From Maylandia zebra (lineage: Eukaryota; Chordata; Actinopteri; Cichliformes; Cichlidae): 64,000 bases of DNA. The notes beneath the pieces were generated by a model. The model was not told the DNA's origin. It was given only the letters and a program-made list of their open reading frames with translations, and searched no databases. This document shows, piece after piece, positions 40,301 through 51,700 of this stretch (position 1 is its first letter; each line of letters opens with the position of its first letter). The stretch spans positions 21,893,056 to 21,957,055 of the forward strand of contig NC_135187.1 in assembly GCF_041146795.1 (NCBI RefSeq), written 5' to 3'. The position numbers were made by a program, and so were the translations under genes.

Positions 40301-43300
40301 AGTGACACATGACAGTGTGCTGGCTATCTCCATCTGGTTATAAGGTTTGTATAAAAAGTTAACAAGTCTTCAGATAATACTTTGCTTGTTTTGTCATGTC
40401 TATATCTTTGTGACTACTTGTGACAGAACCTGTGGACGTGGTCGAGGTCGGGGTGTTGGCAGAAGGTGGACATTCAACTGGAAACGCTGCCTCGACCACC
40501 AGCTTCACAGTCATGGTCCCCAGCTTACTGTAGGCGTGCGTGGTTACGTTGCGATGCGTTACCAGCTGATTGCCGTCTCGAAAATCCCAGATGTAGTCAA
40601 TGGAGGCAGCAGTTTTCAGGTAGCCGCTGGGGTCATGGAGGTGGACTTTGAAAACCACATCCTCACCACGGATGAAGATATTCTCAGATTGGTTGACTGC
40701 ACCCTTCTGAGAGATGTCGACCGCCACTGGAATTTTATCTAAGGGAGTGCGTAAGAATAATGTAAATGACGTATTAGGTTTCTGCCTGTTTGTATCTCTG
40801 TTTGGCTGAAACATGTAGGCAGATAAAACTGTATAAGCAGAATATTTGTTGTTCCCACCTGTGACAAAGAAGACGGCGTTGTCGGTAGAGAGGGGGCTGT
40901 ACTTCCTGCGCTCGCGTTTCCTGTAGACCATGACTTCCATGACCTCTGCCCCCAGAGGGATGTTGGTGGTATTGATGGTCACACTGGAGGAAGAGCCGTC
41001 ACACGTCTCAAAGTACTGGCCTGGGACAAAAAGAAGAGACAAACTGAGTTGGTTTGGATGTTCTTCTTTTTCCTTTCGTATCCTGTGTACATGCAAACTT
41101 GTAAACTTGTATCTCACCCATTGTGTGCCAAACATAGACGTAGCTCTTTCGTCTCCAGTCATTGCTCTGAGGGAAGGGTCTCCCATCTGGGAACATGTTG
41201 CATTTTGCCTTGTCTATACATTTTCCAAAGCCATAGTCATCCAACCAGGAAGTCCAGTTGTACACGTAGCCAGAGCGAACCTGCCCATTGGCTGTTTGAC
41301 AGAAAATAAAGTGATGTAAAAGCTTTAATTTTAAAAAAATAAAAATGAACTGATTTTGCATGATAAATCTGTTCAGCGATTACACATGGCTGGTAGCTAC
41401 AAATGCTAAGATAACTATACTATGATAACTAAAGACAATGAGTAGCCAGGTTCATTGAGGCGTAATTTGTCTATTTTAGTGTTTATCAGCAGCTTGTTCT
41501 GGTTTTTATCTTAAGGGGGAGCCTGCTTTAACTCTTTCCCTCATAATGACGTGTTTTGACACCCCCTGTGCCCTTAATAACATGTTTTGACATCTCAATA
41601 TGTATCAATAAACATGTGGTTTGATGACCATCAGATTATGTTCCAGATTTTTTCAAGACTCAAGGGTTACTCCTAGTGGGCCATCTTTTTACAACAGTGT
41701 ACAATTTAATTTGCTCTTTGGTGGGCTTACATAAATCAACCACAACATTTAAACCACCTGCCAGCTGTGCTGGTCTCTCATGTGGATAAAACTGCTCTGA
41801 CCCATCAAGTACAGGCCATTTGATTGACTCCTCGTGATCAGTGTTTTCACTTCACCTGTCAGTGGTTATAATGTTGTGGCTGATCAGTCTATATGGCCCC
41901 ATGATGCTTTGTGGTGGTGTGATGCTATGTGTGTGCAGGTTCATGGCCTGGCCCGGCCTGGCTTTCTTGGCAGCACCTGACGCCTCCAGCTCCGTACCAT
42001 CCTCACAGTGCTCATCCCAGATCAGGTTCCCATTGGCATCCTCCTTCTGGCAGGGAGGATACTCCAGCTTTGCAGTGAAGGTGATGGAAGAGCCATTCAG
42101 AGCTGGACTGTCACTGGTCAAACGGACTTTGGGTTTACCTGCAGAGAGGTGGACTTTCCAGGTGAATGACCTGAAATACCTACGCAAATGTTTCAATGGT
42201 GAAAAAAAAAACACCCAGAAAACAAATTACCCACCTCTGTGGTGCATAAAATCATTTAACTTTATGTTTAGTGGTGGGTAGATGTAATCATCCCATGGGT
42301 TGGTGTCGGGAAGCCAGCCAGGGATCGGTGGGATTGGAAATGGAAACTTCCCTGATAATGAGTGCTTGTGTGGGAATACATCCCTGTATGCTGGGGAGAG
42401 ATAAAGCAGAGAGACAAGGACAAGGAACCTTAAAATGTATTTTGGTTTGATGTGAGTCCCTCACTAAAGAGCTTCTGTCATTTACTTGAATCCATTTAGA
42501 GGTTAAATGTTTCTTTCCTTACTTGTGAAAAGAGAAACCTACTTGGATTTCATTAGGCTCCTTTAAAATGTAATTAAATGTTAAGTAACAGTGTAGCCCC
42601 AAAATACCCGCATAATGACCAAAATCATGTTTATTTCCTGACATGGAAAAATCTGCTTCCAGTACCTGGTTTCCACCTTTAGTAAAAATATTTTACTAAA
42701 AGCTCCCATGACTGAAACGATGAAATGATTGAGGGCTGTACAACAGACTACATTTAACTAAGCCCAATAAAACAGGAGGAAAGCGTTTGGAACGTTAGGC
42801 ATAAATAAAATGTTTATTGTTATACAAAAAAGATATTGGATTTATACATTTTTAGTAAGATGACCTAGTTTTTGATCTTTCATCTCCACAATCTTACTTA
42901 TTTATTTTTTTTATTCGGATCTCCACGCCCTTGTTTTCTGCTTTCTCGTCATCTAGCCTGAGTGACATATTTTTCAGCGCAAAAACAAATTCAATCTGTG
43001 TAATCTGCTTAAAGGCGAAGAAAAAAACGATCCAAACATCTGGAACGTCTGTACGCAAACAGAAATTTATTCAGCCAAGAGAGCGCATGGCGTGAAAATA
43101 GAGGGGGAAAGGTGATTTTAAATTTGCATTTATTAAATTAATGTCACATTTGCTTTTTTTATGATACCGGAGGAAAAAGATTGTTAAAACTTTTTACGGG
43201 ATTCCATCTGGTTATGATAACAAATTAGAGAAAGCTACGATTTCTCCGTTTTTTCTGGATGTAGAGAATTGTCTGTTTGTGGAGTGAGTAGCAGTCTTAA

Positions 43301-43604
43301 CGGAGCACACGCCTTAATCAGTCTCATGGGACTCTGACTGTAGAGAGCGGATGGCAGGACGAGTTAAATAAACAAATGAATAAACAAACAACCCTAGGAG
43401 ATAAACATCAAACACCAAAATTATTCAATTCACGTAAAGACATTAAATTAAAAATCTGAAATCAATAAACCAACATTTTTAAACCACAGCCACAACTCTT
43501 TCACTTCAAACTATTCCAAAGTAGCGCCACTTACTTTTGCGTCCATCAGCTTGATAAAGAAAGCAGGCACAAGCCAGGAGGGAAACACACTGCCAGGCTT
43601 TCAT
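37331..43604 (-). CDS. gpnmb: Glycoprotein nmb (PMEL/GPNMB family, type I membrane protein)
   Basis: Melanosomal/lysosomal and cell-surface glycoprotein. Exons in transcript order: 43604-43535, 42390-42235, 42138-41977, 41291-41118, 41020-40859, 40738-40430, 39452-39393, 39253-39056, 38544-38439, 38191-37971, 37847-37757, 37478-37331, all GT-AG in phase, giving 618 aa. A signal peptide covers about residues 1-21 (hydrophobic, Cys-rich). An N-terminal region follows with TSDSPALNGSSITF and CQKEDANGN blocks shared with human GPNMB. A PKD domain lies at about 250-340 with the signature WDFRDG at 292-297, then a Ser/Thr/Pro-rich mucin-like stretch, a cysteine-rich kringle-like region over exons 9-10, a single membrane segment at about 549-569 and a cytosolic tail with YRPI. 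The human RGD is missing and the protein ends ERNPL. It converges on igf2bp3, as in human 7p15. Confidence 0.95.
39950..40330. repeat. Dispersed fish repeat in gpnmb intron 6
   Basis: A stretch containing AATGGCCAGCAGGGGGCAG at 40011-40029, then GAGAAAATGACCCAATTTTC at 40075-40094, has the look of a common interspersed repeat of percomorph genomes that I recognise from memory without a family name. No terminal repeats or coding were found. It could be a SINE-like or MITE-like remnant; the boundaries are approximate. Confidence 0.45.
41731..41889. mobile_element. MITE with mariner-like terminal inverted repeats
   Basis: The right end reads, on the minus strand, ACTGATCAGCCACAACATTA followed by AACCAC. 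The left end on the plus strand reads AAATCAACCACAACATTTAAACCACC, an imperfect inverted match. The element is about 155 bp, non-coding, and sits in gpnmb intron 3 less than 100 bp from exon 3. These termini belong to a MITE type widespread in fish, assigned here to Tc1/mariner by recollection only. Confidence 0.7.
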
Positions 43605-43870
43605 TTTCACTCGTCCGTGGGGGGTAAAAACAGTCGTCTCTGCAGCTTTAAGTACCCACGAATAGTGTCTCTGTGCGCCGACACAGCGTGTCCCTCTTTC
43701 TCCTCGTCCGGATTTGCCAGTACTACCCCTCCGTTTGTCCCGCTGTCCACTAATTTAAAGTGGCTCCGCTGAGCGCACAAACATGTGATGTTTCCTAACG
43801 AGACACATCTCATCACTCATTAGTCCCCCAAACTCAGGAAACTCATGAGAGACGAGATGCGCGCGGACTG
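43605..43870 (-). promoter_or_regulatory. gpnmb: gpnmb promoter with MITF-type M-box
   Basis: On the gpnmb strand the sequence TCACATGT (43788-43781) matches the E-box/M-box class bound by MITF/TFE factors, 177 bp upstream of the ATG. A TATA-like TTTAAA lies about 25-30 bp downstream of it (43753-43760). GPNMB in mammals is known to be driven by MITF through a conserved proximal M-box. The motif and spacing are seen; MITF control in this species is inferred. Confidence 0.55.
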
Positions 43871-44866
43871 CACCGTGCGCATGCTCATCCTCTTCTTTCT
43901 CTCCCATTTGACAAAAAGTTCAGTGACTTTTAATCTGCTCAATCTTTCATACTCTTGCGTTTTTTAGAAGTGTTATTCCCTTTCGTGTTAATCTGTTTAT
44001 TTTATTTTTTCCCCAGTTTATCATTTCTGTTTTTTATTGTTTAATGTAGTCGATTTTTTAATTGTTAATTAACACGGCAGCACATTGTCCACAATAAATA
44101 TATTTCAATTATATCGTTTTCTTGTCCCTTCTTTGTTCTCAAATTTGAGAAGTTTTATTAACTTTATTAGATAATAAAATTTTGATCAAACAATGTTTTT
44201 CTTAAATATATAAAAAGAGGGTTTTGTGTGTGATTTAGTCGGATCATGTAATTATATAATTACATTAGGAAGCCTGGATATCTTCTTATAATATTATATT
44301 TTCCTTAAGTTCTGCCACGGAAGTCCGATAACAGATAAAGTCCAAGCGTGCAGAGCTGTGCACACATGACTGAAATGTTTGACACGATGAATCGGAATCA
44401 TGCTGAGACACCTCACTCCGCGCGTGGAGGTTGCGCCACAGATGAATCCTAAAAAAGCAGAAGGGATGCCTAATGTTCCTTCTGCGTCGTGTTCGCTTTC
44501 GACACCATCCACCATGTGATGAAAGTCACTGTTGACGGCAGGTCTGCTGCTGCAGCTGCTGTCACAAGAGAGTTTGGAAAAGGGTTACAAAGGGATCCTC
44601 GCGTGCAAACAGATTTCTTAAAACTGGGTTCAAAAGTCAGCGGAGTCTGAACGAACAAATAGCTCACGCGGAATATTTCTAGCAATGGTATTAATGGACA
44701 AAATACTGAAAATAAAGCAATTATTCGTCTCTATTTAAATAAATAAAAGCAGAAACAAAAGAGAAGGAGCTTGAATAAATTGTGTGTCCTTGCTGGGTCG
44801 TGCGATTTCAAGCATAGAAAAGCAAAGCAATGTCAGCAGACAAGGTTTCTAACGAATTACGTTTTT

Positions 44867-44870
44867 AAAA

Positions 44871-44908
<38 letters not shown>
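44867..44908. repeat. (AAAT)n tract
   Basis: About ten uninterrupted TAAA units. Confidence 0.95.
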
Positions 44909-44909
<1 letters not shown>

Positions 44910-45161
44910 CAACACAAGAAATAAACAAATAAATAGAAACAAAAAAACTTAGATCTAAAAATCCGGGGTGTTGATTGTGACAAATCCCCCCGGCCGACAG
45001 GCGTGGTCGCCTGCAATTTTGCGAATTTTAATCGGTTCAGTTGTTGGGAGAGCTCCAATAGCTCCTTTAAAGCTCTGAGATCTGCTTTGCATGTTTTAGA
45101 TATCGAGCTTCAGAATCTGTTGGCATTCGAGTGAAATCTGTGTTTTAATTCATTAAAACCT

Positions 45162-45237
45162 TTGTGGTGTCCTCGGGATTCCCATATGCTTGTTTGCCAC
45201 TCACCTAGGGACCATTATTGGTCCGAGGACACCACAA
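45162..45237. repeat. Inverted repeat with 15-bp perfect arms
   Basis: Left arm TTGTGGTGTCCTCGG at 45162-45176 and right arm CCGAGGACACCACAA at 45223-45237 are exact reverse complements separated by 46 bp. This may be a very small MITE or a structured RNA; no family was recognised. Confidence 0.85.
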
Positions 45238-46021
45238 TTTGAATAAATAAAAAAGGAAGAAAGTCATTGTGGCGGTTAATTGCTGTCACATGTTAGAATA
45301 AAGCCACCAGACATTCAGCAGCTTGGAAAAGCTGCATTGATAAACGAAACACTGATGGCCACTGATCAAGACCACGGGATCTGACAGAAGCTCTTGAAGA
45401 AAACATTATTAGAGCAGATGTTTAAAAACGGCACGTAACATGTTATATTTCTTTGATCCAACATGCTTTGTTTTGAAATTCTGAAATTAAAATTTGTGCT
45501 TTTTTTTTTACACTTGTTGTGTTAAAATTCATTTATCACGACTTTTCTTAAAATGACACTACAGTGCGGATCCTTAGATTCTTCTTTTTTTTAATCAACC
45601 AAGTGTAGGGGAAACATCCATTACTTGCAATACCGACTTTCTCCAGTAGAGGGAAGCACCCCTCCGCAGCTTCTCATGCAGCCTGTTACTAAACCCCATT
45701 CCTCTCGAATCAGATCAACTCTTGATCATTTCCAGGGTTCAGTAAAACGTTACTGAACACTAAAAATTAAGTGTTTATTCTGATTCTGCATATGTTGTTT
45801 TCATTATTAATGAACCTCCTGATTAGTTTCTACATTCATTCAAGTCCTTTGCTATAAAAAAAAAAAAAAATCAATTTTAATGAAATTCTGAAATGTTTTT
45901 ATATCCTCAAGTTCAAACCCCCGACAAATGCAGTTTATTTACAGAAAACGGTAAAGCTGGAACACGTTAATTATCGATGGTTCAACTTTTAAAAGTAACC
46001 CAAATGTGTATTATTTGTCCA

Positions 46022-46570
46022 GCCGGTGTTGTGCCAAAAAGTGATTTCCGGTATTTGCCAAAAAGCGATTGCTCATATTTAAAGTGCTATAAGTAACTTG
46101 TTGGGCTATAATATGTTAAACATATGTCAAATGCATCCCTTATGGATGACATAAAGTCATCTTGAGCCACAAACAACATTCGTGTAACAAGATACAAGCC
46201 GCAATCAGTTTTTGGCAGCGACTTTTATATAACCTTTATTTATGCAGTAAAAAAAATCTCATTAACATTAAAAATGTATTTTGTAAGAGTAAGTTGCCCA
46301 ACAGGACAGCAGAAACGGCAGCAAATATTACAATAGTTCTGTAAAAATATTTTAAGTGGGGATAAAGGACCGGGTTGGTTATAATGTAAGTACAAGTTGT
46401 AAAGATACTTAAAAAACAGATAATTTTTTAATTCTTTATGTAACCCCTTTGTATCCCCTGTTCACTGAAGTCTATTTACGAACATACGTAAAGATATTAC
46501 ACATAAAAAATACACAGAAACACTGGAAATCAGTTTTTGGCAGACAATCACTTTTTGGCACAACACCGGC
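46022..46570. mobile_element. 549-bp terminal-inverted-repeat element, unknown family
   Basis: The left end GCCGGTGTTGTGCCAAAAAG...(T)GATT and the reverse complement of the right end agree for 25 bases. The motif GCCAAAAA(G/C)(T/C)GATT appears twice at the left end (46033-46046, 46057-46070), twice inverted at the right end (46528-46541, 46546-46559) and once inside (46203-46216, inverted). There is no transposase frame. Target-site duplication is unclear. It looks like a non-autonomous DNA transposon whose subterminal repeats could be transposase-binding sites; the superfamily is not assigned. Confidence 0.75.
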
Positions 46571-46693
46571 ACAAAAATATGTCTCTGTCTGCTTGTCTTC
46601 TATGCAGCCCAGAGAATAAAAAGTGCTCCAGGTTGTAAAAGACAGAAATATGATTGAAAAACAAGCCAACTGTGCAGCCAGCAGTCCCTTTAT

Positions 46694-46717
46694 CCCCCCC
46701 CCCCCCCCCCCCCCCCC
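46694..46717. repeat. Poly-C tract
   Basis: A run of about 24 C residues. Confidence 0.95.
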
Positions 46718-47092
46718 TTCCCCTTTCTCTCTCACTGTCGTGCCGTCTCATTTACAGCTCTGGCTTCTAGCTAGTGGACTGGATGGAGGAATGCAGAAAC
46801 ATTCCTGGGAATGTGGACAGGATCTTCAATGTGTCTGTGTGCGCGCTCGCGCGTGTGCGTGTGATCCTTTGGTGTTTGCACGCTTGTCTGAAAACGTGCT
46901 GGCGGTGGAAACTTTAATTCGGCGTGTGTTTTGGCCGCACAGTGGAACATATGAGACTGTTCACTGCGCAGAGCTGGAGCTACACAGAGACATTCTTTCT
47001 TTTCCAACCCCGAGGCGCGTAAACACATTCCCACCAGAACACTGGAGTCAGGACCCGGTCACCGCTCTTTCTCATCTTCGATTTCTCTCTTC

Positions 47093-47094
<2 letters not shown>

Positions 47095-47145
<51 letters not shown>

Positions 47146-47151
47146 ACACCC
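47095..47151. repeat. Poly-C tract followed by (CA)n
   Basis: About 36 C residues and then about ten CA units. Confidence 0.95.
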
Positions 47152-48709
47152 CTTCTCTCTCTCTTTTGGCCTTTCAACTTGTCAGCCTGTCTCTCCAGGT
47201 GCTCTGTCCCAGTTCTTGAAACTATAATCATAATTATCAGAAGGCACTCTACGCTGTTGTCCGGGAGACGTGAAGTGTCCTTGTGTGGTCTATAACACAC
47301 TCATTAAGCCTGCAATGGAGCTTTAAGAGAGCCACTGCCACCAGGACAGTGAACTGGTCTCTCAGTGCAGCCGACCTAAGCTCTTAAAGCTCCTCAGGCT
47401 TTCCTGCCAGCTTGTATGGAGGTCTTTCTCGCAGATGTTAGCCACAATACAGAGCAGAAGCAGAGAAGCTGCCATGGCGCAGAAGACGCAGAAGGGTTTG
47501 TGATGTGCACAGTCTGACCTTCTAATGCCATTATCATAATGTATTAGGAAATTATTAGGCTTTAGTTTTTGCCAATTTTCCACTCAAACCTTTACATGAT
47601 ATATGGGCATGCTCCGAGTGTTTTTCTTTTTCTTCAGCAGTTCAGTTTTGTGGTGTGGGAAATTCCATTCATAGAATACCAAAAACAAGTTTATGACAAC
47701 ACACAAGCATGCACATTTCCACTTGTCGAAAAAGAAAACAGTAAAATAAACACGCGGACCCAAGTCATTCGGTCTTTACTTTCTTTAAGACTGGCTGCCA
47801 AGATCTCCACAGAGAACCAAGGAGATCGAAGCCGTGAACGCCCCGCTTCCCGGCACCAACAGACGGTCATGGGACCCGGAGGCCCGAAGCCAGCTGGCCA
47901 GAGGAAGCGTCTTTGATGTGTGACGCCCGGAGGGAGACGCCTGCTACAAGCAGACTCTCACACACAGACTGGAGGAAATGTAAAAACATTGTGTCTTTCC
48001 ACTGCAGTGCGGACTTATTTATAACTGAGCTAGTAAAAATGTGTTTTGAAATGGCTAATTATGGCTTTTACCACTTAATTTAGAGTATTTTGGGATTCCC
48101 CACAAGGCGTTTCAGGAATAATAAGATGACAAGAAGACAATACTAATACGGCGTCTGAGCCAAGTAGACTTCCTAAACTTTAAACATTGTATTTTTATTG
48201 CGATGGAAAGTGAAAAGCAATAAGTGTATACTACTCTGTGCGTTCTGGAGAATTTTCTTAATTATATTTTTTCTAAAATTATCTTTTAATCCTTCTTGTT
48301 ATGAAGTAGAGACGAAGACCTGAGCAGGTTGAGTAACAGGTGGATACAGGAAGTGACGACCTTTACATGATTTACATGACGCAAAAAATTTTGCACAGGC
48401 TCTAGGACCGCGGGAGGAGCTGGATGAAAGACAAAGTCAGCGAAACTCCATCATCTCAAAGTTGAGAACTTGTCTCAAACCTGCACTGTATGTCACTCTT
48501 GTCCCAGCTCTGGTACTCAATGAATGCGCCTCTACTCTTCTTCAGGGGATTCGTGTGCGATCTATTTATTTCTTGAATCATTCTAGTTGCATCACGCTGA
48601 TGAAATGCAGTGCTCGTCAAGATGAAGCAAAACAAACACATCTGCAATTCAAAACAGCACCGGGCCGCCTTCTGAGCACAGTCTCACGCCTCCTGCGCCG
48701 TTGCTCAGC

Positions 48710-51700
48710 ATGAGGCGGAGGAGCGCCATCCGGAGGAAGATGCTCTGCCTCTGGCTGCTGCTCATCGGATTCGCTCTGGTTGCGCTGGCGCTCTCAGATC
48801 TCTTTAATCGGGACAGCGACCGCAATCTTCACAAACCCGGCCCTCCCCGCCAGCCCCTCCAGCGGATCGCCAGTCCTCCGGATCTAGAGGTCATCGTGGA
48901 CTCCCATGACCCTGCTTTCGAGCTAGGCGCCGATTTGACTCCTCTGAAATCTCTGCAAGAAGACCAGCTGTTATTCGTCCCATCCATACATGGCACCAAG
49001 AGCTCGCCACAGAAAAAGCGGAGTTACAAGATGCTCCTTCCCGGAGCAAGTAAAGATACCACCGTACGCGGGCCACCTACGCACGGTGAAATGGGGAAAG
49101 CAGTGCGCCTTCATCTGGAGGGTTTGGAGAGGGATATGGAGCTCAGGGCTTTGCAGCAGTACGGTTTCAATGAGGTAGTGAGCGAAAGGATTTCTCTGCA
49201 TCGCAGGCTGCCAGAGGCGCGCCATCCAGAGTGAGTGAACAAAGCGCACGATTGAAAATATAAACCAAAAGTTACCCCATACTGGAGTTCAACAAGTGCT
49301 AAAAGTTAGTGTAGTTGTTACTGCTTTCACAATTTGTCCCCCTCCCATCAACAGGTGTTTGGGGGAGCAACACATCGAGTCTCTGCCATCGGCCAGTGTT
49401 GTTATCTGTTTTAATGACGAGGCTTGGTCCACTCTCCTACGCACAGTACACAGTGTCCTCGACACTGCACCTAAACAGTATCTGCAGGAGGTCCTGCTGG
49501 TGGACGACCTAAGTCAACAGGGTGAAATTATCCATCCATCCATCCATCCATCCATCCATCCATCCATCCATCCATCCATCCATCCATCCATCCATCCATC
49601 CATCCATTAATTCAGTGTGCTGACAGCTTGTTCCGCCTTTTCTCTATGCTCCTCCTAGGTCACCTGAAGACTGGGCTGAGTGAGTACGTGTCTCATCTGG
49701 ATGGAGTGCGTTTGATTCGCAGCACCAAACGCCTCGGGGTTGGAGGTTGCCGGACATTAGGTGCTACCAGGGCTGTTGGGGAGGTGCTGGTGTTCATGGA
49801 CTCCCACTGTGAATGCCAAAAGGGCTGGCTGGAACCGCTGTTGGAGAGAATTGCCCAGGACAGGTACTTTTTTAAAATTATTCCAATTAAAAATCTATTT
49901 TCATATTTTACGGCGAGAAAGCTCCTGTTAGTATGCTGCATACTAACAGGATTCCAAATGCAAGTTCTTAAATGGGTGACATGTCAAAATATAAACAGTT
50001 ACTGTGCCAGATTTTTTTTTAACTTTCTCTAATGAGTTCAGCCTTTGGACAGAAACACTTGTGAGGAGATGAAGGGTTCAGACTTATCATTCGCCCTTAC
50101 TCATTAGCAAAGCAGGGCGATGCATGAGGTGTATGTGTGTGTATCGAGCACTGAGCTCCCATGATTTGGCTCTCGTCTTATGTCTCAGGCTGCCTGCAGC
50201 GTGGCTCTAATTAGACTAGGTAATTAAGCTGAGAGCTCGGGCTTGGAATCTGCAACCATTCGGCTCTCTCGGCCACATGTTTGACCCCTCTCCCATTTTT
50301 TCTCAATTCCCTTTTTGATCTTTTCATTTCCTTAAAGCATCACGCCACACATGATCATTTGGCATGGATATTTCAAACAGCACACATGGGGAGCCAAAAC
50401 ATTCCTCGACAAAGGACAGTACATGTTTCTGAACTTCCTGTGACACAGCCGGCGTTTGCAATTACAAACACATGCATACAGAAATGAAAACGCAGTGTCT
50501 ATTTTACCTAGTTGTGCACAGATTAGTAAATGTAAACGTAGTCAAGGAGTTATTAGCTATAACTTGACTAGTAGTGGCATGCTTTACATCCAAAGTAGTC
50601 TAATTCACCACACTTAATAAATGCAAATAAAAAGAGCTGCTGAGATCCAGAATGTGGTGTCTTCTTAGGACCAGAGTGGTGTCCCCCATCATGGATGTGA
50701 TAGACTGGCAGTCCTTTCGGTACAATGCCACCCAGTGGCCAATTAGGGGGGTGTTCGACTGGAGACTTGACTTCTTTTGGGAATCAAATCCAGAGTTGCA
50801 AGATAAAGACCCAGAGATGGCTGTCCAACCTCTGCAGTAAGTGTGCAGCTGTTAAGGGGTGCAAGTTAGATTTAATGAGTTCTTATTTGCATGATAACAA
50901 TGCTAAATGAACCATATTAAGAAAGACGGATCAGATGTAATTTTACACGGTATGTGTAAGTGCATAACTGACCTTTGCCTTTGAAAAGTCTCGAAAATAT
51001 GACCAATTAGAATACAGAAGTATAAAAACTAAGGACCATACATGTGGAGCTGTTTGTCCTTGTGTTGCAAACCCAGACTTTAACATCCTGAAGTTCATTA
51101 TGTCACTCTACTCCAGAGATACCAACACATCCATGCAGTTCTTTTTAAAAAAAAATGATGCTGGTTCTGATTGTGACAGGAGCCCAGCGTTAGGAGGTGG
51201 AGTTGTGGCTATCGACCGACATTTCTTCCAGAGCGTGGGAGCCTATGACCCTGGGATGGTGCTATGGGGTGCAGAGCAAATTGAGCTGTCAATCCGGGTA
51301 AAGGAAAGCTCATTTGATGTCAACTTTCCTGCTAAATCCTCCAGTGCACACACACCAGACAGAGAGATGACAGACTGCATTTGCTTTTTATTTTAAGCCA
51401 TGTAAGGTATTTTAGCAATACTTTGCCTGAGTGATTCGGTTGCCTTCTGTTAGTGCTTTAGGATTGCTGTGCTATGAGATGATGCCTTTTGCAAATGGAA
51501 ATTTCAGCTTGGATAGTGGTCTGGGAATGTCCTGGCCCACTGATGAATGTACCAGTGTGAGAGCAAAAATGTTATAAATCAACTTGTCTGCCTGGGATGA
51601 CCATTAAAATATGAAACAATATGACTAACAAACGGGGAATTAAAAAAAAAAAGAAACACAGAAAACAATTATATTCTTTATTACTGAAATACAACTACAT

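Larger units (their letters stand above)
43900..48400. other. Intergenic DNA between gpnmb and galnt15
   Basis: The two genes are divergent here. No coding exon is recognised. The interval holds an (AAAT)n tract (44867-44908), a hairpin-forming inverted repeat (45162-45237), a 549-bp terminal-inverted-repeat element (46022-46570), long C-tracts (46694-46717 and 47095-47130) and AT-rich filler. Long open frames across the C-tracts are polyproline artefacts. Confidence 0.6.

Noticed and set aside
40347-40742. A 131-residue + strand open frame
   Set aside because: It is antisense to gpnmb exon 6, whose minus-strand reading contains the PKD signature.
41841-42281. A 146-residue + strand open frame
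   Set aside because: It is antisense to gpnmb exon 3 and a MITE end, with no independent support.
46623-47219. A 198-residue open frame with long proline runs
   Set aside because: The frame runs through poly-C and (CA)n tracts and has no splice signals, family motifs or conserved composition. It is an artefact of low-complexity DNA.
48701-48709. A start nine bases upstream of galnt15 at a TTG codon
   Set aside because: TTG is not a normal vertebrate start; the ATG at 48710 gives the expected short basic tail before the membrane anchor.
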